Source: Metabacillus crassostreae | GTDB lineage: Bacteria > Bacillota > Bacilli > Bacillales > Bacillaceae | Direction: 5' to 3' | Assembly (NCBI RefSeq): GCF_016908395.1 | Contig: NZ_JAFBDU010000002.1 | Coordinates: 248,001-312,000, forward strand | DNA: 64,000 bases | Part shown: piece after piece, positions 45,367 to 55,033 of the stretch | Position numbering within the stretch: position 1 is the first letter of the stretch | How the letters are laid out: each line of letters begins with the position of its first letter | The notes under the pieces: model-generated | Seen by the model: the letters and a program-made list of their open reading frames with translations, nothing else | What the model was told of the DNA's origin: nothing | The model's database searches: none | Translations under genes and position numbers: made by a program

Positions 45367-46214
45367 TATACTGTTCCCCCTTGTTTTTTCTTACCTATAT
45401 TTTGTGTGATGCGGTCTAGTAAAATAGCAATTACAACTATTGCTAGACCAGCTTCAAACCCAACACCAGTTTTAATTTGTGTTACAGCACGATAAACCTC
45501 TGTACCTAGTCCTGGAGCTCCTACCATAGATGCAATAACAACCATTGATAAAGCTAGCATGATACTTTGATTAATTCCTGCCATAATCGTTGGCATAGCT
45601 AGTGGCAGTTGCACCTTTAAGAGCTTTTGCTTTGTTGTAGAACCAAATGCTTCCGTTGCCTCAATTAAATCTGCTGGTACCTGCTTAATTCCAAGTACAG
45701 TTAAGCGAATTGTCGGTGGCATGGCAAAAATAACAGATGCAATAACTCCAGGTACCACACCAATACTGAAGAAAAAGATCGCTGGTAGTAAATAAACGAA
45801 TGCTGGCATCGTTTGCATCAAATCAAGTATAGGTGTTACTACTTTTCTTACTCTTTCACTTTGTGATGCCCAAATACCAACTGGAATCCCAATCACAATG
45901 GAAATCAACACGGCAGTTAACACCAGTGCCAAAGTTTCTAACATATCTTCCCAATAACCTAAATTATCAATAAGAAATAAACCTATTAATGCAAATAAAG
46001 CAATTCTTATATTACAAACCTTCCAAGATAGTAAACTTATAAGAATGATTAATAGAATAGAAGGTATAAAGCCTAAACCAGATACGATTCCTTCAACAAA
46101 AAATTCAACACTAGTAGATATACCATCAAACAATCCATCAAAAGTATTCGTCATCCAGTCAACTAAAGCATCTATCCAGTCTGCTAAGGGAAGCTTCGGT
46201 AAAAATCCTTCCAT
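45366..46214 (-). CDS. opuAB: Glycine betaine ABC transporter permease (OpuAB type)
   Basis: This 282-residue permease has about seven hydrophobic segments. The coupling loop DLIEATEAFGSTTKQKLLKVQLP (in parts, about residues 183-205) and VASMVGAPGLGTEVYRAV are typical of ProW/OpuAB. GGAGG lies within the end of opuAA, just before the ATG, and the stop overlaps the opuAC start, so translation is coupled. Proteins of this type form a homodimer with two OpuAA subunits. Confidence 0.93.
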   Translation of the reverse strand: MEGFLPKLPLADWIDALVDWMTNTFDGLFDGISTSVEFFVEGIVSGLGFIPSILLIILISLLSWKVCNIRIALFALIGLFLIDNLGYWEDMLETLALVLTAVLISIVIGIPVGIWASQSERVRKVVTPILDLMQTMPAFVYLLPAIFFFSIGVVPGVIASVIFAMPPTIRLTVLGIKQVPADLIEATEAFGSTTKQKLLKVQLPLAMPTIMAGINQSIMLALSMVVIASMVGAPGLGTEVYRAVTQIKTGVGFEAGLAIVVIAILLDRITQNIGKKKQGGTV

Positions 46215-46215
46215 C

Positions 46216-47454
46216 TTACATCACCTCCTTAGTTTCTGGTGCTTCAGATTCAGTTTCATTTATATATTGTTCATTTCCAGTAAGTGCACCAATAACAGCA
46301 CCTTTAATTAGAATTCCTTTTAATCGGTTATTTTCGTCTGTAACCGCAACAGGAATAGTTGCTGCTGACACTTTTTCAAATAAATCTATCAATAACGTTT
46401 CCGTTCCAACGACAGTAGTATCTTTTTCTAGGAAGTACTCTATCGTCTGATTTTCTTCAGCTGCTTGTGAAGCATCTTTTGCCGTAATAACACCAAGAAG
46501 CTTCTGATGTTTATCCACAACATATATAGATGAAATTCCTAAGTTTTTCATTAATTTAAGAGCAACACGTGGACCTTTATCAATTTGTACAGTCTCAGCA
46601 CGCTTCATAACATGTTGTGCAGTTAGTACCTTTGAAAGATCAACGTCTTCTACGAATCTCTCAACATATTCATTAGAAGGACTCATTAATATTTCTTCAG
46701 GTGTTCCTATCTGGACAATATTACCATCCTTCATAAGGGCGATTCGGTCACCAATACGAAGAGCTTCATCTAAATCATGGGTAATAAAGACAATGGTCTT
46801 CTCCATATTAGATTGTAATTCTAGCAACTCATCCTGCATGTCTTTTCTAATCAATGGATCCAATGCGCTAAAAGCTTCATCCATTAAAAGTACATCAGGA
46901 TCATTTGCCAGTGCTCTCGCTAATCCAACACGCTGCTGCATTCCACCACTTAATTGACTTGGGTATTGATTTTCATAGCCCTTTAATCCAACTAACTCTA
47001 ATGCTTCTAATGCTTTTTTACTTCTTTCTTCCTTTACTACACCTTGAATTTCTAATCCATATTCCGTGTTTTCAAGGACTGTTTTATGTGGAAACAGAGC
47101 AAATTTTTGAAAGACCATACTTATTTTCTTTCTTCTTACTTCTCTTAGCTCTTCTTTGTTCATTTTCACAACATCTTTACCATCTATTTGAACCTGCCCT
47201 AATGTTGGTTCAATAAGACGATTAAGTAATCGAACTAAAGTAGATTTACCACTACCAGATAAACCCATAATTACAAATATTTCTCCAGCCTTTACTTCAA
47301 AGGATGCTCGGTTAACTCCAACAGTTGAGCCTGTTTCCTTTAAAATTTGTTCCTTTGTTTTCCCTTCCCTAACTAACTGTAAGGCCTTTTTTGATGATTT
47401 CCCAAAGATCTTGGTAACATCATTGACCTTAATCTTTATATGGTTTTCTTCCAT
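46216..47454 (-). CDS. opuAA: Glycine betaine ABC transporter ATP-binding protein (OpuAA type)
   Basis: This 412-residue ATPase energises osmolyte uptake. It has an N-terminal QuaC-like extension, Walker A GLSGSGKST, Q-loop, signature LSGGMQQR, Walker B VLLMDEAFSALD and a C-terminal pair of CBS domains (about residues 285-395), which sense ionic strength or cyclic-di-AMP in relatives. GAGGTG precedes the ATG. It is the first gene of the operon; its promoter region contains a 46-bp perfect palindrome and faces a divergent GbsR-like regulator. Confidence 0.94.
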   Translation of the reverse strand: MEENHIKIKVNDVTKIFGKSSKKALQLVREGKTKEQILKETGSTVGVNRASFEVKAGEIFVIMGLSGSGKSTLVRLLNRLIEPTLGQVQIDGKDVVKMNKEELREVRRKKISMVFQKFALFPHKTVLENTEYGLEIQGVVKEERSKKALEALELVGLKGYENQYPSQLSGGMQQRVGLARALANDPDVLLMDEAFSALDPLIRKDMQDELLELQSNMEKTIVFITHDLDEALRIGDRIALMKDGNIVQIGTPEEILMSPSNEYVERFVEDVDLSKVLTAQHVMKRAETVQIDKGPRVALKLMKNLGISSIYVVDKHQKLLGVITAKDASQAAEENQTIEYFLEKDTTVVGTETLLIDLFEKVSAATIPVAVTDENNRLKGILIKGAVIGALTGNEQYINETESEAPETKEVM

Positions 47455-47542
47455 TCTTTCACCTCATTATATTAGCCTCTTAGGACTTCTTAATTATAAA
47501 CCTAAAACTAATTGTAGTTCAAACAGTACATATCGTTACTAT

Positions 47543-47588
47543 CGTTCATATAGTACGTACAGAAATAACTGTACGTACTATATGAACG
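47543..47588. promoter_or_regulatory. 46-bp perfect palindrome in opuA-gbsR intergenic region
   Basis: The 20-nt arm CGTTCATATAGTACGTACAG (47543..47562) is exactly inverted at 47569..47588, around AAATAA. It lies about 90 bp upstream of opuAA and 120 bp upstream of the divergent regulator start. No U-run follows either arm in a terminator arrangement, so an operator for the dimeric GbsR-like repressor is the simplest reading. Confidence 0.7.
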
Positions 47589-47708
47589 TTTTACTTAGAA
47601 ATGCTCCTTATTACTCCTTTTACTTTAATAAAGCAGACCTTTACATTTCTTTCATAAATATGTAGTGTAGAATTTAAATAATAAGTATTATTTTAGGATG
47701 TGAAATAA

Positions 47709-48251
47709 TTGAAGAACAATGAAATCTTAGACAGAACCAGGACAATGGTTATAGATTCAATTGCTCAAAATATGAATTTATATGGAATCGCCCCTTCAGC
47801 AGGACGGTTATACGGACTTCTTTTCTATTCCGATAAACCGCTTACTCTTGATGAAATGAAAGAAGAACTCGGGATGAGTAAAACAAGTATGAGTAACTCG
47901 GTTAGAAGCTTACTTGATTTAAATATGGTTGAAAAGGTTTGGGTAAAGGGTGAAAGGAAGGATTTATATACAATAAAAGAAGATTGGTATCAGTGCTTTT
48001 TTGACTTTTTTACAATCAAATGGAGATCAGCGATCACGACCAATAGCTCGACAATGGAAAAATCAATAGCTCAATTAAAGGAACTTATTGCGGATCCAAT
48101 GACTCCTGAAGAAACCCGTGAGTCTGCCTTACAAGATATTCAAAAGCTAGAAGACAGAATTGATTATTATGATTGGCAAAATCGACTCATTGACAGTTTT
48201 GAAACAAAGGACATTCTAAACTTTATACCGATTGAGAAGAAGGAAGAATAG
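47709..48251 (+). CDS. GbsR-like MarR-type regulator of osmolyte uptake
   Basis: This 180-residue regulator has a MarR/GbsR winged helix, with APSAGRLYGLLFYSD and EELGMSKTSMSNSVRSLLDLNMVEKVW as recognition region (in parts), and a C-terminal helical dimer segment. GbsR and OpcR of B. subtilis repress choline and betaine genes and respond to choline. Here it is divergent from opuA, so it probably controls that operon. The start is TTG at 47709, after AGGATGTG. A terminator follows at 48303..48356. Confidence 0.85.
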   Translation: MKNNEILDRTRTMVIDSIAQNMNLYGIAPSAGRLYGLLFYSDKPLTLDEMKEELGMSKTSMSNSVRSLLDLNMVEKVWVKGERKDLYTIKEDWYQCFFDFFTIKWRSAITTNSSTMEKSIAQLKELIADPMTPEETRESALQDIQKLEDRIDYYDWQNRLIDSFETKDILNFIPIEKKEE

Positions 48252-48302
48252 GAAACTTCTATCTAATACAACTTTATAACCCCCATAAAAAGGTAAATAG
48301 AA

Positions 48303-48356
48303 AGTACCCTGTAGAGTTGACTTTATTATTGTCTACTCTACAGGGTATTTTTTTTA
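48303..48356 (+). terminator. Terminator after GbsR-like gene
   Basis: TACCCTGTAGAG and CTCTACAGGGTA form a perfect 12-bp stem followed by T8. Confidence 0.9.
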
Positions 48357-48517
48357 TATTACCATATCTCTTTATTAATCTTTTATTAATCTTTTGCTAT
48401 TATTAATGGTATTTTTCGATAACTTATTTTTTGCTTTTATTAATGAAAAAGAAACAGTACTGTACAACGTCTACTACATTTAAAGAATTTGGAAAATTTC
48501 CACCTTAGTTTCGCACT

Positions 48518-48691
48518 TTATCTACTATATTTAATCCCTTCTCTAATAGATTTCAAAGTAACTTCATTGGACCATTCAGGTTTATCAAGATAAGCAAATA
48601 CAGAATTGGTTACAATTCCATCGAAATTCATTTCTCTTAATTTACGATAAAGTGCATCAAAATTTATTTCCCCTTCACCAGGGTTCAAATG
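48518..48691 (-). pseudogene. C-terminal remnant of IolH-like sugar isomerase/epimerase
   Basis: On the minus strand the sequence reads HLNPGEGEINFDALYRKL, then MNFDGIVTNSVFAYLDK and LKSIREGIKYSR before a TAA. This is the last ~57 residues of a xylose-isomerase-like TIM-barrel epimerase similar to IolH. The rest of the gene, including its start, is missing: the frame ends abruptly at about 48691, where a plus-strand transporter fragment begins. It is non-functional. Confidence 0.75.
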
Positions 48692-48698
48692 CTAATGA

Positions 48699-49172
48699 AT
48701 GGTTACATTCGCATTGGGAGGGTTAACTGGGTTATTAGGTACAACAACATCACTTCTTCTTATCGGAATCTTTTCACAAACACTTGAAGGTACTACTGCT
48801 CTTCCATACGTTGTACTTTCATTAACGGTTACGTTTCTAGCTTTCCAACAGGGTTCTATTTCACCAGTAACATGGTTAATGTTATCTGAAATTTTCCCAA
48901 CACGTTTGAGAGGTCTTGGAATGGGTGTTACAGTATTCTGTCTATGGATCATCAACTTCTTAATTAGTCTTGTTTTCCCAGTACTTCTAGGATCAGTTGG
49001 TTTATCTACAATCTTCTTCGTATTCGTCGTCTTTGGTATATTAGCAATGACATTTGTAATGAAATTCTTACCAGAAACAAAAGGTCTTTCTCTTGAACAA
49101 TTGGAGCAATATTTCCGAAATTACGGGAAGGGTCATACAACAGACAAACATTTGAGTAAGGTTGCTAAATAG
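48699..49172 (+). pseudogene. C-terminal half of MFS sugar-porter (IolT-like), truncated
   Basis: An open frame of 157 residues encodes only the last four or five membrane segments of a sugar-porter family MFS transporter: GTTTSLLLIGIFS, FLAFQQGSISPVTWLMLSE, IFPTRLRGLGMGVTVF and the C-terminal signature FLPETKGLSLEQLEQYF. A complete member has about 450 residues. No ribosome-binding site precedes the first ATG. It abuts the IolH-like remnant on the other strand, so both 5' ends were lost in one deletion. Confidence 0.85.
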
Positions 49173-49197
49173 ATAGATTAAAGCGCTTTAATTTGCA

Positions 49198-49238
49198 GAA
49201 AATGCTTCTGAAATAGTTACATTTCAAAAGCATTTTTA
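49198..49238. terminator. Bidirectional terminator between MFS remnant and chemoreceptor
   Basis: AAAATGCTTCTGAAAT pairs with ATTTCAAAAGCATTTTT (one mismatch), with A and T tracts at the two ends. It serves the converging chemoreceptor gene. Confidence 0.8.
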
Positions 49239-49280
49239 ATTTTAAATCATAGTGGTAACAATGTTAATTAAGCAGCATCA

Positions 49281-51002
49281 TCAGTTATCACTCACGATTC
49301 TAAATTTTGCAACCTGTTTTTGTAGACTTTCGGCTGATTTGGCTAATCGCTCGGAACTTGCGGCCACTTGTTCCATAGAGCTGCTCGTTTGTTGCACTGA
49401 GGCAGCTGTTTCTTCAATTCCTGCTGCAGCGGTTTCTGACACTACTGCAATTTCTTCAATAGACTTATTGATTTCATCACTATTGTTCTCTATTGTGCTT
49501 AAATTTCCTGAAATCAGTTCCACACCTTTTGCCATGTCTAATAAGGCTTGATTTATCTTCTCGAATGTCTCTCCAGTTGCTTTAATTTGATTTGTACCAT
49601 TTTCAACTTCCACATAACCCGATTGTAGTGACTTTGTCACAAGAGTAGAGTCAGCTTGTATGCTCCCTACAATAGAAGTAATATCCGTTACAGAGAAGGA
49701 TACTTGTGCAGCTAGTTTTCTAACTTCATCAGCAACGACCGCAAAGCCCTTTCCATGATCTCCAGCTCTAGCCGCTTCAATAGCAGCATTTAAGGCCAGT
49801 AGGTTCGTTTGGTCTGCAATGGATTGTATAACTCCGACAAGTTGAGAAATTTCTTCTGATTGCTTTTCTAACGTTTTCACCTTTTCTACTGCATCTTCAA
49901 CGATCGTATGAATTGCGGACATCTGTTGGATAGAAGAAAACATTAAATCGCTTCCTCTTTCTGTTAATTCAATCACATGCTGAGAAGATTGATAGACTTC
50001 TTTACCGCTTTTACTCGCTTCGTATACTTTATTGGAAAAAACCTTCATAGAAGCTGCTAATTCATTCGTTGAATTTGCTTGTGTTTCTGAATCTGAAGAC
50101 AGCTCTTGTATCGTTAAGGCAACCTGACTACTTCCCTCTGTTACTTCACTTGCAGATTGCGTTAATTCTTCACTTTGAGCTGATACTGATTCTGAGACTG
50201 TACTGATTTCTCCTAGCAATCCTCTGATGTTTTCACTCATTTGGTTCGTTGCTTCAAATAATCGTCCAATTTCATCAGAGGATTTAGTCATGATCGGTTG
50301 CTGACTTAAGTCTCCTTTAGCAAGCAATCCCATTCTTTTTGTAACAATCTGAATAGGTTTTGAAATGAGTGATGACATATATAGAGCAATAACAAATCCA
50401 ATAACAGCAACTACAACACTTACCGTTAATCCCATGGTAATATTGGATTCGTTATTAACAAGTAGGTTATTTCCAGCTCCTTCTATCATTTTTTCACGAT
50501 TATTAATTAAATATCTATAACCGTTCATTATTTCATTTGCAGCTAGTCGCACAGAGCCTTCAAGATTCTCCTTTGCTAGCTCCTCATTTCCACTTTTGTA
50601 TACAGCAAAGACTTCATCTTGCACAAGCTTTTCCCATTCTAGGTTTGAAGCGACTAGCTGTTTAAGATCCTCAGATTCACTTATTTTTAAAGCAGATTCT
50701 TCTACTTTTCTGCTTTTTTCTGAATACGTATGAAACTGGTCTATATATTCTTGTTTTCCTGTTAACACATATCCCCTTGCAAGCCCAATCCGTTCTGCCA
50801 TGTTTTGTCCTAATGTTTCATCAGCTATTAATAAAGGAATTTGGTGGTTTATGATATTCTTCGCATCTGAGTTAATAGATTTAGAAGCAATAAAATTATA
50901 AGCTCCAAAAGCAATAGTTAACAAAATGACTATTGAAAAACCAAGTAGTATCTTTGTTCTGATTGACTTTAACTTCATTTTTTTAAAAAGCTTACTTTTC
51001 AT
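49281..51002 (-). CDS. Methyl-accepting chemotaxis protein
   Basis: This 573-residue chemoreceptor has a transmembrane segment at about residues 17-37, a four-helix-bundle type extracellular domain (about 38-187), a second segment (about 190-211), a HAMP domain and a long cytoplasmic signalling rod. The conserved hairpin tip reads [20 protein letters not shown], preceded by [14 protein letters not shown]. It senses an external ligand and controls CheA. It lies just after the CUT2 sugar transporter genes, beyond a terminator, so a sugar could be its ligand (weak inference). GAGG precedes the ATG. Confidence 0.94.
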   Translation of the reverse strand: MKSKLFKKMKLKSIRTKILLGFSIVILLTIAFGAYNFIASKSINSDAKNIINHQIPLLIADETLGQNMAERIGLARGYVLTGKQEYIDQFHTYSEKSRKVEESALKISESEDLKQLVASNLEWEKLVQDEVFAVYKSGNEELAKENLEGSVRLAANEIMNGYRYLINNREKMIEGAGNNLLVNNESNITMGLTVSVVVAVIGFVIALYMSSLISKPIQIVTKRMGLLAKGDLSQQPIMTKSSDEIGRLFEATNQMSENIRGLLGEISTVSESVSAQSEELTQSASEVTEGSSQVALTIQELSSDSETQANSTNELAASMKVFSNKVYEASKSGKEVYQSSQHVIELTERGSDLMFSSIQQMSAIHTIVEDAVEKVKTLEKQSEEISQLVGVIQSIADQTNLLALNAAIEAARAGDHGKGFAVVADEVRKLAAQVSFSVTDITSIVGSIQADSTLVTKSLQSGYVEVENGTNQIKATGETFEKINQALLDMAKGVELISGNLSTIENNSDEINKSIEEIAVVSETAAAGIEETAASVQQTSSSMEQVAASSERLAKSAESLQKQVAKFRIVSDN

Positions 51003-51029
51003 CCTATATCCTCATTTCTATAGATACAA

Positions 51030-51064
51030 AAATGCCCCCTTGCCCTCATGGACAAGGGGGCATT
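51030..51064 (-). terminator. Terminator after CUT2 transporter operon
   Basis: AATGCCCCCTTG and CAAGGGGGCATT form a perfect 12-bp GC-rich stem, followed by TTTGTATC on the minus strand. It separates the permease gene from the chemoreceptor gene. Confidence 0.88.
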
Positions 51065-51077
51065 CCCCATCGAATTA

Positions 51078-52253
51078 TTAAGCTCTTTGTTTACGTGTCA
51101 TTACGTCAAAGATTACAGCTAGCGCAAGTACTCCACCACGAATCATATATTGAGGAGCAATTCCTACACCCAATAAGTTCATTCCATTTGTTAAAGTAGC
51201 CATAACAATGGCACCAATAACAGCTCCTGTTACTTTACCAACACCACCGGCAGCAGAAACCCCACCAACAAAGGCTGCAGCAATCGCATCAAGCTCGAAT
51301 AATGTACCAGCAGTTGTTGTAGCAGATTGTAAACGTGCAGTAAATAAAATACCAGATAATGCAGAAAGCATACCCATTGAACCAAATACTAAGAAGGTAA
51401 TTTTACTTACGTTAATACCAGTAAGGTGTGCCGCTTCTGGGTTACTACCTACTGAATAAATGTGACGACCAATTACTGTCTTCGTTGTAATAAAATGATA
51501 TACAAGAACAACAAGTAGAATAATCATAACAGTCCAAGAAAAACCATTGTAGCCAGCCAATAACCAAGTAATATAGCCCATAATACCTGATACAAATAGT
51601 AGCTGTAGAACAAAAATAGGTTTTGAAACAACATCAAATTCATATTTAATCTTATTTTTACGATTTTTTATTGCACTATAAATATAGAATAAAATACCAG
51701 TTAATCCAACAAGTAAAGTAAGTAAATGAAACCCACCAACCTCAGCAATTGAAGGAATATATCCGTTACCAATAGCATTAAACGCATCATTATCAACGAT
51801 GATTGTACCTGTTTTTTCTGTTGCTAATAAAATAGCACCACGATAGATTAACCAACCAGCCAAGGTAGCTACGAACGCTGGAATTCCAACTTTAGCTACT
51901 AGAAAACCTGTAGCAGAGCCAGCACAAATACCAAGAATAAGAATGATTGGAATAACAATGAATACAGGCATATTAAACTGCATTAACAGAATTGCTGCTA
52001 CTGCTCCAAGAAAGCCTGCCAAAAACCCGATTGATAAATCAATATGGCGAATGACGATAACCAGCATAACGCCGACAGCTAGAACAGCAATATAACCTGC
52101 TGAATCTAGTAAATTACTAATATTTCGAGAAGACATGAAAAGTCCATTAGTTAGTATTTGAAAAGTAATCATAATAACAATTAATGCTATATACATACCA
52201 TAATCACGTATATTATGTTTTAATAGTCCTTTTAACTCGTTAATATATTTCAT
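51078..52253 (-). CDS. CUT2 sugar ABC transporter permease (XylH/GguB type)
   Basis: This 391-residue permease has about ten membrane segments and is related to XylH, GguB and MmsB. Signature segments are VRHIDLSIGFLAGFLGAVAA, FVATLAGWLIYRGAILLA, GRHIYSVGSNPEAAHLTGI and AAFVGGVSAAGGVGKVTGA. It moves a monosaccharide such as xylose, arabinose, glucose or galactose. AGGAGG precedes the ATG. It is the last gene of the binding protein-ATPase-permease operon and is followed by a strong terminator. Confidence 0.93.
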   Translation of the reverse strand: MKYINELKGLLKHNIRDYGMYIALIVIMITFQILTNGLFMSSRNISNLLDSAGYIAVLAVGVMLVIVIRHIDLSIGFLAGFLGAVAAILLMQFNMPVFIVIPIILILGICAGSATGFLVAKVGIPAFVATLAGWLIYRGAILLATEKTGTIIVDNDAFNAIGNGYIPSIAEVGGFHLLTLLVGLTGILFYIYSAIKNRKNKIKYEFDVVSKPIFVLQLLFVSGIMGYITWLLAGYNGFSWTVMIILLVVLVYHFITTKTVIGRHIYSVGSNPEAAHLTGINVSKITFLVFGSMGMLSALSGILFTARLQSATTTAGTLFELDAIAAAFVGGVSAAGGVGKVTGAVIGAIVMATLTNGMNLLGVGIAPQYMIRGGVLALAVIFDVMTRKQRA

Positions 52254-52264
52254 CTGTATACCTC

Positions 52265-53785
52265 CTATTGCGTCGCAAGTTCCATGATCTTTTCCTGACT
52301 GGCTTGTTCTGATGATAATTCACCTTTGATTTCGCCTTCAGCCATTACATACACACGATCGCTCATTCCAAGAACTTCACCAAGCTCTGATGAAATCATA
52401 ATAATACTCATACCTTTATTAATCAGTTCGTTCATAACTGTATAAATTTCAAATTTAGCACCAACATCAATCCCACGTGTTGGTTCATCTAAAATTAATA
52501 ATTTCGGTCCAACAAATAACCATTTCCCTAAAGATACCTTCTGCTGGTTACCACCACTTAAATTACCAACAAGCTGCTGTAGTGATGGTGTCTTTATTCC
52601 TAAAGATTCCCTATAGCCTTGTGCAATGACAATTTCCTCGTTTTCATTCACAAATCCATTAGGTGAGATATTTTTCAAGTTACCAATTGAAATGTTGCTT
52701 TTAATATCCTGTTGCAAAAACAATCCGTCACCTTTTCTATCTTCTGTCACATAAGCAATTCCTGCTTTGATTGCTACACTCGGATGTTTAAACTTACCAG
52801 ATTGACCTTCTAATAGTAAATCTCCTTGGATTTTATATTTAGCCGCATTACCAAAGATACTTAAAGCTAGTTCAGTACGTCCTGAACCCATTAACCCAGC
52901 AATGCCTACAATTTCGCCCTGCTTCACTTCTAGGTTCACATTACTAACTACATTACGACCAAGGAGGGGATCATAAGCTGTCCAGTTAGATAACTCAAGG
53001 ACATTGGCACCAAAATCTTTCTTTGGACGTTTCGGATAAATATCTTCAATTTCACGGCCAACCATGTTTTTAATAATAGACTCTTCGGTAATTTCTCCCT
53101 TTGAGCCATCTAATGTACAAATTGTTTCACCGTCACGTAATACTGTTGCTTTATCTGCAATAGCAGTTACCTCTTTTAATTTGTGAGAAATCATAATTGA
53201 TGTGATTCCTTGCTTTTTTAACTCTAGTAGTAGTTGTAGCAGGTTCTCACTATCATCCTCATTTAGTGCTGCAGTTGGTTCATCCAAGATCAATAGTTTA
53301 ACTTCTTTGCTTAGTGCTTTCGCAATTTCTACTAATTGCTGTTTACCTACACCTAAATCTTTAATGAATGTTTCCGGATTAACTTTTAAGCCTACTTTTG
53401 TTAGCATTTTCTTCGCTTCTACAATGGCTTTATTCCAGTCTAAAATACCACCCTTTTGAATCTCATTACCTACGAATATATTTTCATAAACAGTTAAGTC
53501 AGGGAACAATGCAAGCTCTTGATAAATAATCGCAATACCGACATCAACACTATCGCTTATTTTGTTAAATTGTTGAACTTCATTATTAAAAACGATATCA
53601 CCTGAGTAGTTTCCGAACGGATAAACTCCACTAAGCACCTTCATAAGGGTAGATTTTCCAGCACCATTTTCTCCTACTAAAAAGTGGATTTCTCCTCTTT
53701 CAACTTTAAAATTGACATTAGAGAGCGCCTTCACACCTGTAAATTCTTTTGATATTCCATTCATTTCTAAAATATAATCGCTCAT
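52265..53785 (-). CDS. CUT2 sugar ABC transporter ATPase (XylG/GguA type)
   Basis: This 506-residue protein has two fused nucleotide-binding domains, as in XylG/MglA/GguA. The first has Walker A GENGAGKST and Walker B LLILDEPTAAL; the second has the altered A-site GLMGSGRTE and signature LSGGNQQKVSLGKWL with ILDEPTRGIDVGAK. GGAGG precedes the ATG. It lies 11 bp before the permease gene. A 36-bp hairpin separates it from the binding-protein gene, probably setting lower expression. Confidence 0.94.
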   Translation of the reverse strand: MSDYILEMNGISKEFTGVKALSNVNFKVERGEIHFLVGENGAGKSTLMKVLSGVYPFGNYSGDIVFNNEVQQFNKISDSVDVGIAIIYQELALFPDLTVYENIFVGNEIQKGGILDWNKAIVEAKKMLTKVGLKVNPETFIKDLGVGKQQLVEIAKALSKEVKLLILDEPTAALNEDDSENLLQLLLELKKQGITSIMISHKLKEVTAIADKATVLRDGETICTLDGSKGEITEESIIKNMVGREIEDIYPKRPKKDFGANVLELSNWTAYDPLLGRNVVSNVNLEVKQGEIVGIAGLMGSGRTELALSIFGNAAKYKIQGDLLLEGQSGKFKHPSVAIKAGIAYVTEDRKGDGLFLQQDIKSNISIGNLKNISPNGFVNENEEIVIAQGYRESLGIKTPSLQQLVGNLSGGNQQKVSLGKWLFVGPKLLILDEPTRGIDVGAKFEIYTVMNELINKGMSIIMISSELGEVLGMSDRVYVMAEGEIKGELSSEQASQEKIMELATQ

Positions 53786-53820
53786 CTTTTTGCCTCCTTA
53801 ACAAGACAACTTTAAATTTA

Positions 53821-53857
53821 GGAATGAGTGTTAGACAGTAAGTCTAACACTCATTCC
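53821..53857 (-). terminator. Perfect hairpin after CUT2 binding-protein gene
   Basis: GGAATGAGTGTTAGAC and GTCTAACACTCATTCC form a perfect 16-bp stem with a 5-nt loop, without a following U-run. It sits between the binding-protein and ATPase genes and probably stabilises the upstream message. Confidence 0.7.
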
Positions 53858-53876
53858 TTGAACTTCTATTTTTCTA

Positions 53877-54995
53877 TTACTCTAGTCCTGTGAATTCACT
53901 TGCATCATAGTAACCAGAGTCGATTAATTCAGCCTTTACATTATCTTTGTTAACTACAATAACGTCTGTTTGTTTTGCATTTACATCAACACTACCGTTG
54001 TTATAAGTTCCAGTTGTTTCTGGAGTATTTCCATCAAGGATTGTAACTGCCATACCCATTGCATCTTCAACAAGTGTACGAACATCCTTGAATACTGTCA
54101 TAGATTGTTTATCATCAATTACGTATTGAATAGAAGCTTTTTCAGCATCTTGACCAGTTATTGTATAGCTAGAAACTGCACTGTCTGAAGCAAATACATC
54201 AGCGATTGAACGAGCAGTACCATCATTCGGAGCTAAAATTGCAATGTCACCTTTAAGGTCAGCACCAGCAGCTGTTAAGTTTGTTTGTGCTTTATTTTTA
54301 GCTTCGTTTGGATCCCAGTTCGTTGTAACCTGACCTAATACTTTACCTAACTCATCACGAGTAAGAGTTGCTTTATCTTTTAACGCTTCTGCTTCACTAG
54401 AGTTAGCGATTACAAAAGTACCATCAGCAATTTTAGGTTGAAGAACTTTCCAAGCACCTTCGAAGAATAAAAATGCGTTGTTATCAGATGAAGCACCAGC
54501 ATATAAGTAAAGTGGTACACCAGTTCCTTTTACATTATCAACTAAATATTGCCCTTGTGCTTCACCTACAGCAACACTGTCAAATGTCACATAATAATCA
54601 ACTGCATCTGTATCAGTGATTAAACGATCGTAAGAAATAACTTTAATTCCTTCTTTTTTAGCCGCTTCAACTGCAGAACCAGCTGCTGGACCATCATGTG
54701 GAGCAATAATTAATACATCTATTCCTTTACTAATTAACGTTTCAACGTTTTCTTTTTCTTTTGCAGAAGAACCTTGGCTGAATAAAATTTCAGTTGTATA
54801 TTCAGAGTCTGCTAGAGCTGCTTTAAATCTTTCTTCATCTTGAACCCATCTTGGCTCATCTTTAGTTGGTAATACGATACCTACGCTTACTTCACTGCTT
54901 CCGCTTCCCCCAGTGCTGCCACTGCTACAAGCTGTTACAAATGTTAATAAAATACCTACTAATAAGACCGAAAGTAATTTAAATCCTTTTTTCAT
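53877..54995 (-). CDS. CUT2 sugar-binding lipoprotein (ChvE/XylF-like)
   Basis: This 372-residue lipoprotein (lipobox VTAC, Cys23) has the periplasmic-binding-protein fold 1. It resembles ChvE-type multiple-sugar binders: VGIVLPTKDEPRW, ISKGIDVLIIAPHDGPAA, KVISYDRLITDTDAVDYYV and NVDVNAK-like C-terminal parts. It delivers a monosaccharide to the XylG/XylH-type proteins encoded downstream. GAGGGGG precedes the ATG. Cre-like palindromes at 55020..55033 and near 55060 suggest catabolite control; the YesN-type regulator upstream is the expected activator. Confidence 0.92.
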   Translation of the reverse strand: MKKGFKLLSVLLVGILLTFVTACSSGSTGGSGSSEVSVGIVLPTKDEPRWVQDEERFKAALADSEYTTEILFSQGSSAKEKENVETLISKGIDVLIIAPHDGPAAGSAVEAAKKEGIKVISYDRLITDTDAVDYYVTFDSVAVGEAQGQYLVDNVKGTGVPLYLYAGASSDNNAFLFFEGAWKVLQPKIADGTFVIANSSEAEALKDKATLTRDELGKVLGQVTTNWDPNEAKNKAQTNLTAAGADLKGDIAILAPNDGTARSIADVFASDSAVSSYTITGQDAEKASIQYVIDDKQSMTVFKDVRTLVEDAMGMAVTILDGNTPETTGTYNNGSVDVNAKQTDVIVVNKDNVKAELIDSGYYDASEFTGLE

Positions 54996-55019
54996 TCTAT
55001 TTTTCCCCCTCTAATTTGT

Positions 55020-55033
55020 TGTAAGTGCTTACA
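55020..55033 (-). promoter_or_regulatory. cre-like site before CUT2 operon
   Basis: TGTAAGCACTTACA on the minus strand has one mismatch to the cre consensus (G to A). It is 25 bp upstream of the start codon. A TATATT -10 element lies just upstream, and a second, weaker cre-like sequence AGTAAGCGCTCTTA is at about 55062..55075. Confidence 0.5.

Noticed and set aside
49176-49196. Palindrome TTAAAGCGCTTTAA as a cre site
   Set aside because: Two mismatches to the consensus and a position after a pseudogene and before a terminator; no promoter to control.
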